Source: JBAXQQ01 sp037131695
Lineage (GTDB): Bacteria > Armatimonadota > Hebobacteria > CAIYQO01
NCBI GenBank assembly: GCA_964638715.1
Contig: CAZWZF010000019.1
Location: 19,128-83,127 of the forward strand
Direction of reading: 5' to 3'
DNA length: 64,000 nt
Both the position numbers and the translations under genes were made by a program. The notes below the pieces were generated by a model. The model was not told where the DNA came from, made no database searches, and worked only from the letters and a program-made list of their open reading frames with translations. Every line of letters starts with the position of its first letter. The stretch's first letter is position 1. Positions 37,170-45,332 of the stretch are shown piece after piece.

Positions 37170-40100
37170 TTATTCAACCAGTGCTGTGCCCCATTCTGCA
37201 GGTTCTAATCGACTTTCATTTGGAATGTCATTGGTGACATTGGCACTGAAGCCGTTGTTCATCCAGTAGGCGCGGGCAGCACATTGGGTACCCATGTCGT
37301 TGCCAAAAAGGTATCCCAAATCCATTTTTATAGTTTTCCCCGGTAATGGCTTCCAGTTAATTGCAGTTAACGGTAAAGTAACTGTAGCAGTAAATCCGTT
37401 GGTTCCTTTTCTGTAATCAAGTGTGAAAGTATTGATTACTTCAATTGAATCAAATGATTCTGTGCCGGTGGGTGATTTAAGTATAATCGGCTCTCCCTTG
37501 AAATCAGCGACTTTAGGTCGATAAAGTACAGCATACGGCTTATTTGCCTGGCGGGTTATTAATACCCGCAGGTCGCCTACAGCAGGTTTTTTACGTTTTT
37601 CGTCAGCATTCGGGTCGGTAGCTATTTGAATATCAAGACAGTTACCGCTATGGAATAGATATTTCAGTTCGGTCTCTGCATTAATTAGCTGATTAGGTGA
37701 TGTAATATCAAATTTAATGTAAAGATTATTGTCATCATAAGCTGCTCGTGCTTCAAAACTGCGATTATTATCCACTGCTTTCGATACTGGTTCTGCCATA
37801 TCTAATGCGGTACGACCACGAACGATAGTCAGTTTTTTACTGCGGGCGATAGATGCATTGTATTCATCAAATTTAGATTTTGCCAATGCAGCATCTTCCG
37901 GGGTTATTTCGTAAATTCCACCGGTGATTGGTTCAATGGTATCCAACCCGTAAACTTCCCAGACGCGTGAATCCTGACCGCCATGAATGATGAAATATCT
38001 TTCCGGACCATTCGGGTCTGGACGTAGTTTAACAAATTCTCCACCTTGGCCTTCCGGTTGTCCTTCATCTGCACCTCGGCCACCTAGGCGACCATCGCCT
38101 AATATTGCGGCGACATAAATGCCGTCTCGGGTGAATATATGGTTGCACCCGAAGTATGTCATCATGGCGAAGTAATCGCCTGCGGTACCCATCGGTCCGG
38201 TCATACCGTGCAATTTTCCAGGGCCTACCATAGGCATATTCAAAGCATAATGCCATCCGACTATGCCATTGTATTGCCACAATGCCTCGCCTTTCTCATT
38301 CCACTTAACCAAATTTCCATTAGAAGAATAACTGAATCCATCTGGATCGCGCCAGAAATAACCGCCGACTTTGCCGACTAATGGTGTTGATGCAAATTTC
38401 GAAACATCATAATGCGGCCAACCGCCTTCGGTTTTGCCATCAGCTTTCAATTGATGACCTGAGCTGAAATAAATATTTAAGTCAGCGTCAACCCAGGCCA
38501 TGTTAAGTCCCCATATTCCTTTGGGCAATGGTTTAACTTCTTCTTTCTGGTAAATCTGGTCATTATTTTCATCCTGCCACAAATAATAACCGTTAGGGAA
38601 TACTTTTTTGTCACTTAACAATGGACTTCCTTGACCACCATAAAGAATTGAATCGTAAACACCAATAACGGCAAGGAATGGTTTGAATACATCACCATCG
38701 CGGTGATACATCAATCTTTTAAATTGACCGCCACCCGTCATATATTGTTTTCCATCATTAGCGGTGAATATTTTGCACAGTCCTTGATAACCATCAGGAT
38801 TCGGTTCTTCTGCCATATCAGGACTGGTTTTTCGCCAAATAGTTGTGGAGGGTGTGCCTTTTAGTTTTTTCCAGTCAATAGTCCATAGTACGTCGTGAGC
38901 TAATATTTCATCAGGTTTAGCGGGGTCAATATACCCGTAACCAAAATATGATGAACCTCCGAAATATTCCGCCAGATTTTTTCCGGTCAATGTATCCCAT
39001 ACGCTTATGCGTTTGGGTCCGTCAGCAGTTTCGGCAACCCACAGGCGGTTTTGTTCGTCAAGAGATATACCGCCTGGCATGAAAATGCCTTCCGGGTCGT
39101 ATTTGCCAACTGCCGGACGTCCGCCTGGTTTACCGAGATGACGCAATAGTTTGCCGTTTGCATCAAATGCGTCGAAATCCTGACTTTTGCCGGAGTTGGA
39201 TACATAAATCGTGCCGTCGGTACCGACTGATATGCCAGTTGTATTGTCAAGTCCGGTTTCAACAATAGTTGTTACCTTTCCATCTTGTACCTTCAGGATT
39301 TTATCTGTGCTGAGCACAGCTAATGATCCATCTGGTTGAATAGACATCCGGCGTGGTGCCGGTACTGTCCATGTTGTCAATAATTCACCTTTGTCAGCAG
39401 AATATATGCCAATTAAATCGCGTTTTGCGTAACTTACGTAAATTTTACCGGCATTGTATGCTAATCCGGTTACTTTATCAGTTTCTTTTGTTCCGCCATC
39501 TGGTGCGATTAATGATGGTTTGTTATTTCCAAACGTTGTCGGCCGGGAATCAATCAGGTCTAATACCTGGACACCAAGTTCATTAAATCCCCAGTCGCCA
39601 GCGATATATAGCTGTTTGCCGTTTGTCGCTATATGTTCCGCAACATGTTTGGTTCCCCACATTTTTTTGCCATTCAGGTCTACTCTAATAATTCCCCATC
39701 CATATTCACAGCCGTTCCATGCCAATACCATGCCGCCGGGAACTGTGCAAACCGTTGATGGTGTGCCATGGTCGCCGCCCCAACCGCCTTTGTTGTCATT
39801 AGTAGGCCAGGGGGGATTGCCGGAATTATGCACGCTGAATGATACTTTCCATTTTATCGGATCATGCTGGACGCCTTTCCAGGTATATTTTCCCGCCGGC
39901 AGCGGCTTGCCTTGATCATCCAATCCATCCCATGCTTCGGTATTTTTACCAGCACGACGATCCTGCTGCGGTATAAGCATTCGCGCAACGTTATTTTTCT
40001 CGTCAAATAATTGAATTGATATCTGACGGTCTTTGGGCAATTCATAACTAAATTTTAACGGCAATGGCTTTTCCGGCGGCATTCCTTCTTCTACCATTGT

Positions 40101-40931
40101 CTTGGGAAGATTGCCTTTTTCAGCAAATGACATTTTACCCCAGGTGCCGGAATCCTGGAAAGGAAATCCCGGTCTTCCCATAACATCATAAGCCCAGGCA
40201 GCACCGCCAGCGGTTTTTAGGCCATCGGGGGTACTCCAGAATACGGCAAAACAAGTTGCCATCAGGTCGTTAGCTTTTGGTGCGCGTTTCAAACCCATGG
40301 TATCAAAAGGTATTCGATATTCGAGTGTATATCCTAAACCGTCATCAGCTTTCTTGTAAGCACCCTGAAAGTGATCAGCGGGGATAACGCCATTCGCGGA
40401 TAAGTCTGGACGAATGGGCAAGGTTTGATTAACCATGCTGCGAAATATTGACAGGTTAGCCTCTTTGCGATCGGTGAAATACCACAGAAACATGGTGGCA
40501 ACCGGCGGCAAAGTATCTGTTTTATTGAAGGTGCTGTTATTAATAGGATATGGCAAATCGGGGTCAAGGCTGAACCAAACCTGGCAGACATCGGCATCCC
40601 AGGCTTTTTCCGGGTCAACTTTCGGGTCGTGACGATTCATCATGGGCGAGTTATCGCGGACAATTGCTGAAATATAGAGCGCATCTTTGTCATACATCAG
40701 TGCGATTTTTGCACCTTGTGTTTCCGCTGTTTCAGCCACGACATAACTGTGAATTTGACCGGAGAGATCCCAGTCGTTGAGATTCCCGTCAATTACTACT
40801 TTGCCAGGTACAGGAACCGCATAAATTTTCTTATGCAATCCGCGGCCTACGTCGGCAAGAGCAGAGATGCTGCTCATAATGATAAATGCTGCCAGCAAAA
40901 TGGCAGTCGTCAAACGGTTCAAATTTTTCAT
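37170..40931 (-). CDS. Giant secreted protein: CBM9-like, FlgD Ig, propeller, CBM9-like (paralogue 3)
   Basis: This 1253-residue protein has the same domain order as the genes at 8050 and 20474: signal peptide ending at ISALA, CBM9-type module (KVVIDGNLNDWDLSGQ), FlgD-type Ig fold (AWDGLDDQGKPLPAGKYTWKG), propeller (GISLDEQNRLWVAETADG) and C-terminal CBM9-type module. The EF-hand-like loop is weaker (DENNDQIYQKEE). It is closest to the 8050 protein; both end in NESRLEPAEWG/NEARLEPAQWG-type sequence. It probably binds polysaccharide at the surface. AAAGGAGC precedes the ATG; 13 bp separate it from the oxidoreductase gene upstream. Confidence 0.75.
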   Translation of the reverse strand: MKNLNRLTTAILLAAFIIMSSISALADVGRGLHKKIYAVPVPGKVVIDGNLNDWDLSGQIHSYVVAETAETQGAKIALMYDKDALYISAIVRDNSPMMNRHDPKVDPEKAWDADVCQVWFSLDPDLPYPINNSTFNKTDTLPPVATMFLWYFTDRKEANLSIFRSMVNQTLPIRPDLSANGVIPADHFQGAYKKADDGLGYTLEYRIPFDTMGLKRAPKANDLMATCFAVFWSTPDGLKTAGGAAWAYDVMGRPGFPFQDSGTWGKMSFAEKGNLPKTMVEEGMPPEKPLPLKFSYELPKDRQISIQLFDEKNNVARMLIPQQDRRAGKNTEAWDGLDDQGKPLPAGKYTWKGVQHDPIKWKVSFSVHNSGNPPWPTNDNKGGWGGDHGTPSTVCTVPGGMVLAWNGCEYGWGIIRVDLNGKKMWGTKHVAEHIATNGKQLYIAGDWGFNELGVQVLDLIDSRPTTFGNNKPSLIAPDGGTKETDKVTGLAYNAGKIYVSYAKRDLIGIYSADKGELLTTWTVPAPRRMSIQPDGSLAVLSTDKILKVQDGKVTTIVETGLDNTTGISVGTDGTIYVSNSGKSQDFDAFDANGKLLRHLGKPGGRPAVGKYDPEGIFMPGGISLDEQNRLWVAETADGPKRISVWDTLTGKNLAEYFGGSSYFGYGYIDPAKPDEILAHDVLWTIDWKKLKGTPSTTIWRKTSPDMAEEPNPDGYQGLCKIFTANDGKQYMTGGGQFKRLMYHRDGDVFKPFLAVIGVYDSILYGGQGSPLLSDKKVFPNGYYLWQDENNDQIYQKEEVKPLPKGIWGLNMAWVDADLNIYFSSGHQLKADGKTEGGWPHYDVSKFASTPLVGKVGGYFWRDPDGFSYSSNGNLVKWNEKGEALWQYNGIVGWHYALNMPMVGPGKLHGMTGPMGTAGDYFAMMTYFGCNHIFTRDGIYVAAILGDGRLGGRGADEGQPEGQGGEFVKLRPDPNGPERYFIIHGGQDSRVWEVYGLDTIEPITGGIYEITPEDAALAKSKFDEYNASIARSKKLTIVRGRTALDMAEPVSKAVDNNRSFEARAAYDDNNLYIKFDITSPNQLINAETELKYLFHSGNCLDIQIATDPNADEKRKKPAVGDLRVLITRQANKPYAVLYRPKVADFKGEPIILKSPTGTESFDSIEVINTFTLDYRKGTNGFTATVTLPLTAINWKPLPGKTIKMDLGYLFGNDMGTQCAARAYWMNNGFSANVTNDIPNESRLEPAEWGTALVE

Positions 40932-40944
40932 TTGAAATGCTCCT

Positions 40945-42273
40945 TTATTCTATTTTTACTGGATTATTTAACAGCTTAATATGATTTAACAATTCTGGTA
41001 TTGGAATGTTTCTGGTATCTGTTTTCAGTTTTGCAGTCATGGCGGCGGCGATACCGGCGGCAGCGCCTACACTTGCCATAATGGGTTGGACTCGGTATGC
41101 GCTCATTGCCAGATGGGTTCCGCTGATGGATTTTCCGGCTATCAGCAAGCCTTCCGTTCCACGGGGAACTAATGCACCGTAAGGAATTCCGGCTAATACA
41201 TCGGTGCGCGGCAATTGATGATGTTCACCCCAGGCATCAAGGAAGAATCCGCAATGTGCTATAGTGTCATCCGGGAATCGGCTTGCCAGTAAATCGGTCG
41301 CGGTTACTACTGCTTCACCCATGACACGACGCGATTCGCGTACTCCAAGTTTTGGAGCTAAATGCACGATATAGCCACTATCCTGCATCAGTTTTATCAT
41401 TGGGTTCAGTTTTGTCAGTGCTTCATCCTGTGCGTTTGCCAACGCGACAGCATCGCGAGTGTCATCACATACTACCGTCGCTCCCCAGTGTAGATAAGTA
41501 CCGGCTTTTCGTATATTTACTTCTTTTTCTTCTTTTTGAATCCAACCGTAGTTTGACTCTACCAGACCTTTACCCAGCATTTCATCCGGGAAAACAGCAT
41601 CTGGTCGAAGCCGCTGGCTTATGAACATCCAGGTGCATGGTTGAACCTTGTTATCGGCAACATCCGGTCCGTAAGCTTCATTAAAATCGCTGCGGGCATT
41701 GCGGCCATATTGAACTTCACATCCAGCTAATTCGGCAATTAATCCTGTTCCAGTGGCATCAATAGTTATTGACGCGGTATAAGCGCGTGATGCCTTACCT
41801 GGAGAATCAACAACAACACCATGGACGCGACGGCGGTTGCCGTCTTCGCTTACTAATACTCGTGAAACTGGTGAACCGCAAATTAAGGTAAGATTGCTTT
41901 CCGCACGCATCATTTCGCGGAGAACCTGCAAGTATGCAGTTGGGGTATACCAGTAATCGCGGCCATCTGCGCCGTCGACGAAATTTTCAACTGGTGATCC
42001 AGACAGGTTGTGGTACTTGTTCAATCGCTGTGCCATTTCCAGAAATATGCCTACTCGTGGCCCGCCGCATAGCATGGCAACAGACATATCTACCGGCGCG
42101 CCACCCGGAACCATATCCTCTTCAAGTAAAATTACTTTTGCACCCTGGCGCGCGGCAGCGATAGCAGCGGGGATTCCCGATGCGCCGGCACCTATTACTA
42201 ATACATCACAATTGACTGCATCCTGTGAGATGTAATCCATTTGCCATTCTGATGGTTTACAATTTAAAATCAT
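40945..42273 (-). CDS. FAD-dependent oxidoreductase
   Basis: This 442-residue flavoprotein has the dinucleotide-binding loop VIGAGASGIPAAIAAARQGAKVILLEE near residues 25-50, the GGAPVDMSVAMLCGG segment and the C-terminal GLLIAGKSISGTHLAMSAYRV FAD-binding block. It fits the FAD_oxidored group that is frequent in carbohydrate clusters of the PVC bacteria. No signal peptide is present. Its reaction is unknown; oxidation of a sugar derivative or precursor is plausible. Second gene of the 26-kb operon, 56 bp after the fucosidase-like gene. GGAAAG lies before the ATG at 42273. Confidence 0.8.
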   Translation of the reverse strand: MILNCKPSEWQMDYISQDAVNCDVLVIGAGASGIPAAIAAARQGAKVILLEEDMVPGGAPVDMSVAMLCGGPRVGIFLEMAQRLNKYHNLSGSPVENFVDGADGRDYWYTPTAYLQVLREMMRAESNLTLICGSPVSRVLVSEDGNRRRVHGVVVDSPGKASRAYTASITIDATGTGLIAELAGCEVQYGRNARSDFNEAYGPDVADNKVQPCTWMFISQRLRPDAVFPDEMLGKGLVESNYGWIQKEEKEVNIRKAGTYLHWGATVVCDDTRDAVALANAQDEALTKLNPMIKLMQDSGYIVHLAPKLGVRESRRVMGEAVVTATDLLASRFPDDTIAHCGFFLDAWGEHHQLPRTDVLAGIPYGALVPRGTEGLLIAGKSISGTHLAMSAYRVQPIMASVGAAAGIAAAMTAKLKTDTRNIPIPELLNHIKLLNNPVKIE

Positions 42274-42329
42274 GAACTTTCCTTTTGAACAATTATAGCA
42301 TGCTGGATTTATATCATGCTTTACTAATA

Positions 42330-43349
42330 CTATAATTCCGTCTGCTTAACTGCTTTTCCTACTGCTTTTAACTGTTCAATAAAAGGTTCGGGAATTATTC
42401 CAGATGTACTGACCGGAACATCCCAGGTAATAACACCACCGTGACTGGTGATATATTTTGTATATCCAACAATCAGTTCGGTGGGGAATCGCGGTGGAGA
42501 TGCTGACCACCATGGACCGAGGAAGTTAAATACATGATAGCGCGCTTGATTTACGAATGGCTTGATTGGTCCGTTGTTGCACCATTCCGGGTTATCGCCA
42601 AAACCGAAACCGCCAACCGGCAAATCGCCGGTTAATTCGCCGGCAGTATAGTCGTCGTATATTGATGATGTAACTACCGGAACCCGTACCCCGGTGTTGA
42701 AAGATATTATCGCGTCCGGGTTTCCTGCTCTTAATGCTTTTTTATAGCTGTTATAATTCGGTTCTTCATTCTCCGGGTATCTTTCTTTTGGCGCGTATGC
42801 GCCATCTACCCACCAGCCACGAACTTTATTACCAAATCGCAGCGACCAGTCAGCGCAGATTTCTTCCCAGATATGTTGAAATTCCGGCAGGCGGAATTGC
42901 TGCCATGTTGGACCGGATGCATCATTCCAATCAACAATCCTATCTTTATCACTCCAATGTGCGGTCATTTTCATACCAATTCGTGCGATTGGGTCAGCAT
43001 TGGATCCATCAGCAGGGACATAAGCCATCAATGGTATTCCATAGGGCTGTAATGCGTCATATAAATCAGAAACAAGGTCACGCTGCGAGCATTTACTGGG
43101 GAATTGACCAACATATTTATCGTATGTTTCATTGGGACAACAATAATGCCCGGAACCTTGGCCAAGGGTGATAAAATAGTAGCCTGCACCAGTAGATGCT
43201 ACCTGGGCGGCAAGTGCTTTAACATTAAAACTATCAACCATCCTGTTCCACTCGTCAGCAGTAGTCGACGCAGTAGTTAGATAGTGGTTGAATACACCCC
43301 ATTTGGCATTGCAAAACCATTGCGTTTTATCGTTATTCAATGTTGTCAT
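42330..43349 (-). CDS. GH29-like alpha-L-fucosidase family protein
   Basis: The 339-residue protein resembles the catalytic barrel of GH29: WFCNAKWGVFNHYLT at the N-terminus (usual form WGxFxHW), AGYYFITLGQGSGHYCCPN, and RGWWVDGAYAPKE with the Asp that acts as nucleophile in the family. It is shorter than usual and lacks the C-terminal beta domain, and several normally conserved positions (the HxW pair) are changed, so activity on fucose is not assured. No signal peptide. First gene of the 26-kb operon; GGGAGT lies 11 bases before the ATG at 43349, behind two operator-controlled promoters. Confidence 0.7.
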   Translation of the reverse strand: MTTLNNDKTQWFCNAKWGVFNHYLTTASTTADEWNRMVDSFNVKALAAQVASTGAGYYFITLGQGSGHYCCPNETYDKYVGQFPSKCSQRDLVSDLYDALQPYGIPLMAYVPADGSNADPIARIGMKMTAHWSDKDRIVDWNDASGPTWQQFRLPEFQHIWEEICADWSLRFGNKVRGWWVDGAYAPKERYPENEEPNYNSYKKALRAGNPDAIISFNTGVRVPVVTSSIYDDYTAGELTGDLPVGGFGFGDNPEWCNNGPIKPFVNQARYHVFNFLGPWWSASPPRFPTELIVGYTKYITSHGGVITWDVPVSTSGIIPEPFIEQLKAVGKAVKQTEL

Positions 43350-43388
43350 GTATATTAATGACTCCCGTTGTGTTAAATAATTGTAAGC

Positions 43389-43417
43389 AGTGTATACCGG
43401 ATTACAATATTAGATAC
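43389..43417 (-). promoter_or_regulatory. Proximal promoter of the 26-kb operon with LacI-like operator (motif 1)
   Basis: The palindrome TGTAATCCGGTATACA (minus strand of 43391-43406) overlaps a TACACT -10 (43389-43394). The -35 position reads GTATCT (43412-43417), which is weak. From the TCTAAT before it to the -10 the block closely matches the promoter at 11972-12000. Confidence 0.6.
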
Positions 43418-43471
43418 TGAACACTGCTGTTTGTTGCTGTTTGATGGTAAAAAAACGAAAATAGATAGTTG

Positions 43472-43530
43472 TCGGAACCGCTCCCGATGTCGATTATTAA
43501 ATTTACCATAAAAATGAGATATATCGCAAG
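43472..43530 (-). promoter_or_regulatory. Distal promoter of the 26-kb operon with operator motif 2
   Basis: Minus strand TTGCGA (43525-43530), 18-bp spacer, TAAATT (43501-43506), 11 nt, then ATCGGGAGCGGTTCCGAC (43472-43489). The operator sits just past the expected start point. The geometry is identical, base for base, to the promoter at 44877-44935. Confidence 0.6.
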
Positions 43531-43575
43531 AGAATGTGGGGAGAAAATTATAATAATTTACTTTAGAGTAGCAAC

Positions 43576-43603
43576 GCGGGAAGCAATATAACTTGCTTCC
43601 CGC
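43576..43603 (-). terminator. Hairpin after the prepilin-like gene
   Basis: GCGGGAAGCAA (43576-43586) pairs perfectly with TTGCTTCCCGC (43593-43603), loop of six, eight bases past the stop at 43611. It lacks a T-run, so it may be a weak terminator or mRNA-stabilising structure; it separates this gene from the 26-kb operon. Confidence 0.55.
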
Positions 43604-43610
43604 AATTATT

Positions 43611-44855
43611 CTATTTCAATGCGTATTTTGCCATTAGGTTGGCTTCGACTGTTTGCCGGTTAGCGTCTGACAGCGCGGATTTATAGGTAATAATCTCTGC
43701 TATTTCACCGCGATAATATGAGCCGTAAGTAGGGGTATTGGTACAATATCCAAGACGTACAGCGCATCCGGTAGCATTTTGATAGATATTATCTATTGTT
43801 GAGTCGCTGCCGACTGTCCAGGTAATTGGCACTTGCTTGCCATTTATATATACAGTTTTGCGTGCTGATGATAGCGCATCCCAGATGCGGAATGAAATTA
43901 AGGTGGCAGAATTTGTTACACCGCTGAAACTGCCCACGCTTCGCGAACCTGCCCAGTCATACGTGCAATCAAATCCGTTTGGCCGCAGGAACAGTCCACA
44001 GCTATGGTCGTCGCGTTCATTTGTAAGGATAACTCCACTGAAGTTTGCCGGTCGGATGACCATGAAAACGGTGGTGGATTGATGTGCAGATGTTGTACCT
44101 ACGAACCAGGGATTAGTGCCTGATGATAAGAATAGATCGGTTGTTCCATTAAATGAAATTGTTGGCAGGTTATTAATGCCATTTGAATTATATGTTCCGG
44201 TACCGTTGAATGCCATTACATCACCTTGTGAATCCCAACGTGTTACCGCATTGCCAGTTTTTGTGACTCCGTATTTTGCATCCAGCCAATATCCCATTCC
44301 GGTTGGCCATGCACCCGGGTAAAGCGGGGTGTCTGTTCTGGCTTCAACATGTCCGTCGGCGAATGAACCGATATATTTACCTGAGTGTCGCAATTCAAAA
44401 TCCAGAGAGCTATATGCAACATTTCCAGTGAAAGGTGGTTGTGGTGCAGGCGCGGCAGCACCGGTTGGCGCTGAAGTGAAGGCAAATCCATCACCGGTTA
44501 ATAGAGTAGACATCGGATCGATAATATCACCCAAGGCTTTTTCACTCACCTGGGAATTATAAACGTAGCTGTTAGGTTGCGATTTTCCTTTTGACGGGCA
44601 AATTATTACCCCTGGATCAAGTGCAAGGCCAGTCCATACAGTATCTTCGCTTGGCAATGTTTCATCATGGTCCTGGCAATACATAGATATAGTGGCTGCA
44701 ATCTGGCGTTGATTGCTTGTACAGGTAGTTTGCCTGGCTTTTTCTCTTGCCCGGGCAAATACTGGGAATAGAATAGCGGCGAGGATGGCTATAATAGCAA
44801 TCACGACCAGCAGTTCAATCAGGGTGAACCCATGGGATTTTGAATGAGCTAACAT
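43611..44855 (-). CDS. Prepilin-like protein with H-X9-DG motif and lectin-like tail
   Basis: The N-terminus SHGFTLIELLVVIAIIAILAAILFPVFARAREKAR is a class III/type IV prepilin leader with cleavage before Phe. At about 160 HSGKYIGSFADGH gives the H-X9-DG motif of the processing-associated family that is expanded in Lentisphaerota and Planctomycetota. From about 185 to 414 a concanavalin-like (LamG/laminin-G-3) domain is seen (YWLDAKYGVTKTGNAVTRWDSQG ... RGEIAEIITYKSALSDANRQ). Such pseudopilins may display a lectin domain on the surface. Its promoter carries the same operator as the 26-kb operon, which suggests a role in contact with the polysaccharide. AGGAG precedes the ATG. Confidence 0.85.
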   Translation of the reverse strand: MLAHSKSHGFTLIELLVVIAIIAILAAILFPVFARAREKARQTTCTSNQRQIAATISMYCQDHDETLPSEDTVWTGLALDPGVIICPSKGKSQPNSYVYNSQVSEKALGDIIDPMSTLLTGDGFAFTSAPTGAAAPAPQPPFTGNVAYSSLDFELRHSGKYIGSFADGHVEARTDTPLYPGAWPTGMGYWLDAKYGVTKTGNAVTRWDSQGDVMAFNGTGTYNSNGINNLPTISFNGTTDLFLSSGTNPWFVGTTSAHQSTTVFMVIRPANFSGVILTNERDDHSCGLFLRPNGFDCTYDWAGSRSVGSFSGVTNSATLISFRIWDALSSARKTVYINGKQVPITWTVGSDSTIDNIYQNATGCAVRLGYCTNTPTYGSYYRGEIAEIITYKSALSDANRQTVEANLMAKYALK

Positions 44856-44876
44856 TACAATTCTCCTTTTACAGAT

Positions 44877-44935
44877 ATCGGAACCGCTCCCGATATTTTT
44901 GAATAATTATATCATATAGTATTTAAAATTTGCAA
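44877..44935 (-). promoter_or_regulatory. Promoter of the prepilin-like gene with operator motif 2
   Basis: Minus strand TTGCAA (44930-44935), 18-bp spacer, TATAAT (44906-44911), 11 nt, then ATCGGGAGCGGTTCCGAT (44877-44894), in which ATCGG and CCGAT are inverted repeats and the core is LacI-like. The 11-nt stretch differs from that at 43490-43500, so the shared spacing is not simple duplication. Confidence 0.65.
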
Positions 44936-45002
44936 TAGTTATAATCATTTTTTAATTTTTTTTTCATTTCTTACTCTTTTTATGCTTTAACTTGTTTTTC
45001 TA

Positions 45003-45031
45003 TTGACACACACTTTGCATATTAGTAAAAT
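45003..45031 (+). promoter_or_regulatory. Promoter of the efflux operon
   Basis: TTGACA (45003-45008), 17-bp spacer, TAAAAT (45026-45031): near consensus, 37 bp before the AbrB-like gene. No operator palindrome is obvious, though AbrB-type proteins often bind AT-rich DNA such as that around it. Confidence 0.7.
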
Positions 45032-45067
45032 AAATCATACATTTCATACTGTTGTGAGAAAAATATT

Positions 45068-45319
45068 ATGTCAGACAAAAAAGCTAATTCGAAAATTGAT
45101 TTCGATACATTATTTTATGGCTCGGTCACCCTGGGTGAGCGCGGCCAGATTGTCATTCCTGCGGATGCGCGCAAGCAATGCGAGATAAATCCCGGTGATA
45201 AATTACTGGTATTTCGACATCCGCTGCACCCGAGCATGTTAATGTTGTCTAAAATTGGCGATATGCAGGAAATGCTGGGCCAATTAAGCACTACAATAGA
45301 AAAAGTTGGTAAAGAATAA
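45068..45319 (+). CDS. AbrB/SpoVT-type DNA-binding regulator
   Basis: This 83-residue protein has the swapped-hairpin fold motif: GSVTLGERGQIVIPADARKQCEINPGDKLLVFRHP, typical of AbrB/MazE-like regulators. The C-terminal MLGQLSTTIEKVGKE is a short helical tail. It is the first gene of the HlyD-RND operon and the likely local regulator, perhaps repressing its own promoter. No toxin partner is present, so an antitoxin role is unlikely. 13 bp separate its stop from the HlyD-like ATG, with a good GGAGG between. Confidence 0.85.
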   Translation: MSDKKANSKIDFDTLFYGSVTLGERGQIVIPADARKQCEINPGDKLLVFRHPLHPSMLMLSKIGDMQEMLGQLSTTIEKVGKE

Positions 45320-45332
45320 CCCGGAGGTTAGT

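Noticed and set aside
8050..43349. SusC/SusD-type polysaccharide utilisation locus
   Set aside because: No TonB-dependent transporter or SusD-like lipoprotein is present anywhere in the window.
45068..45319. Antitoxin of a toxin-antitoxin pair
   Set aside because: The AbrB-like gene is followed by efflux genes, with no toxin-like gene on either side.
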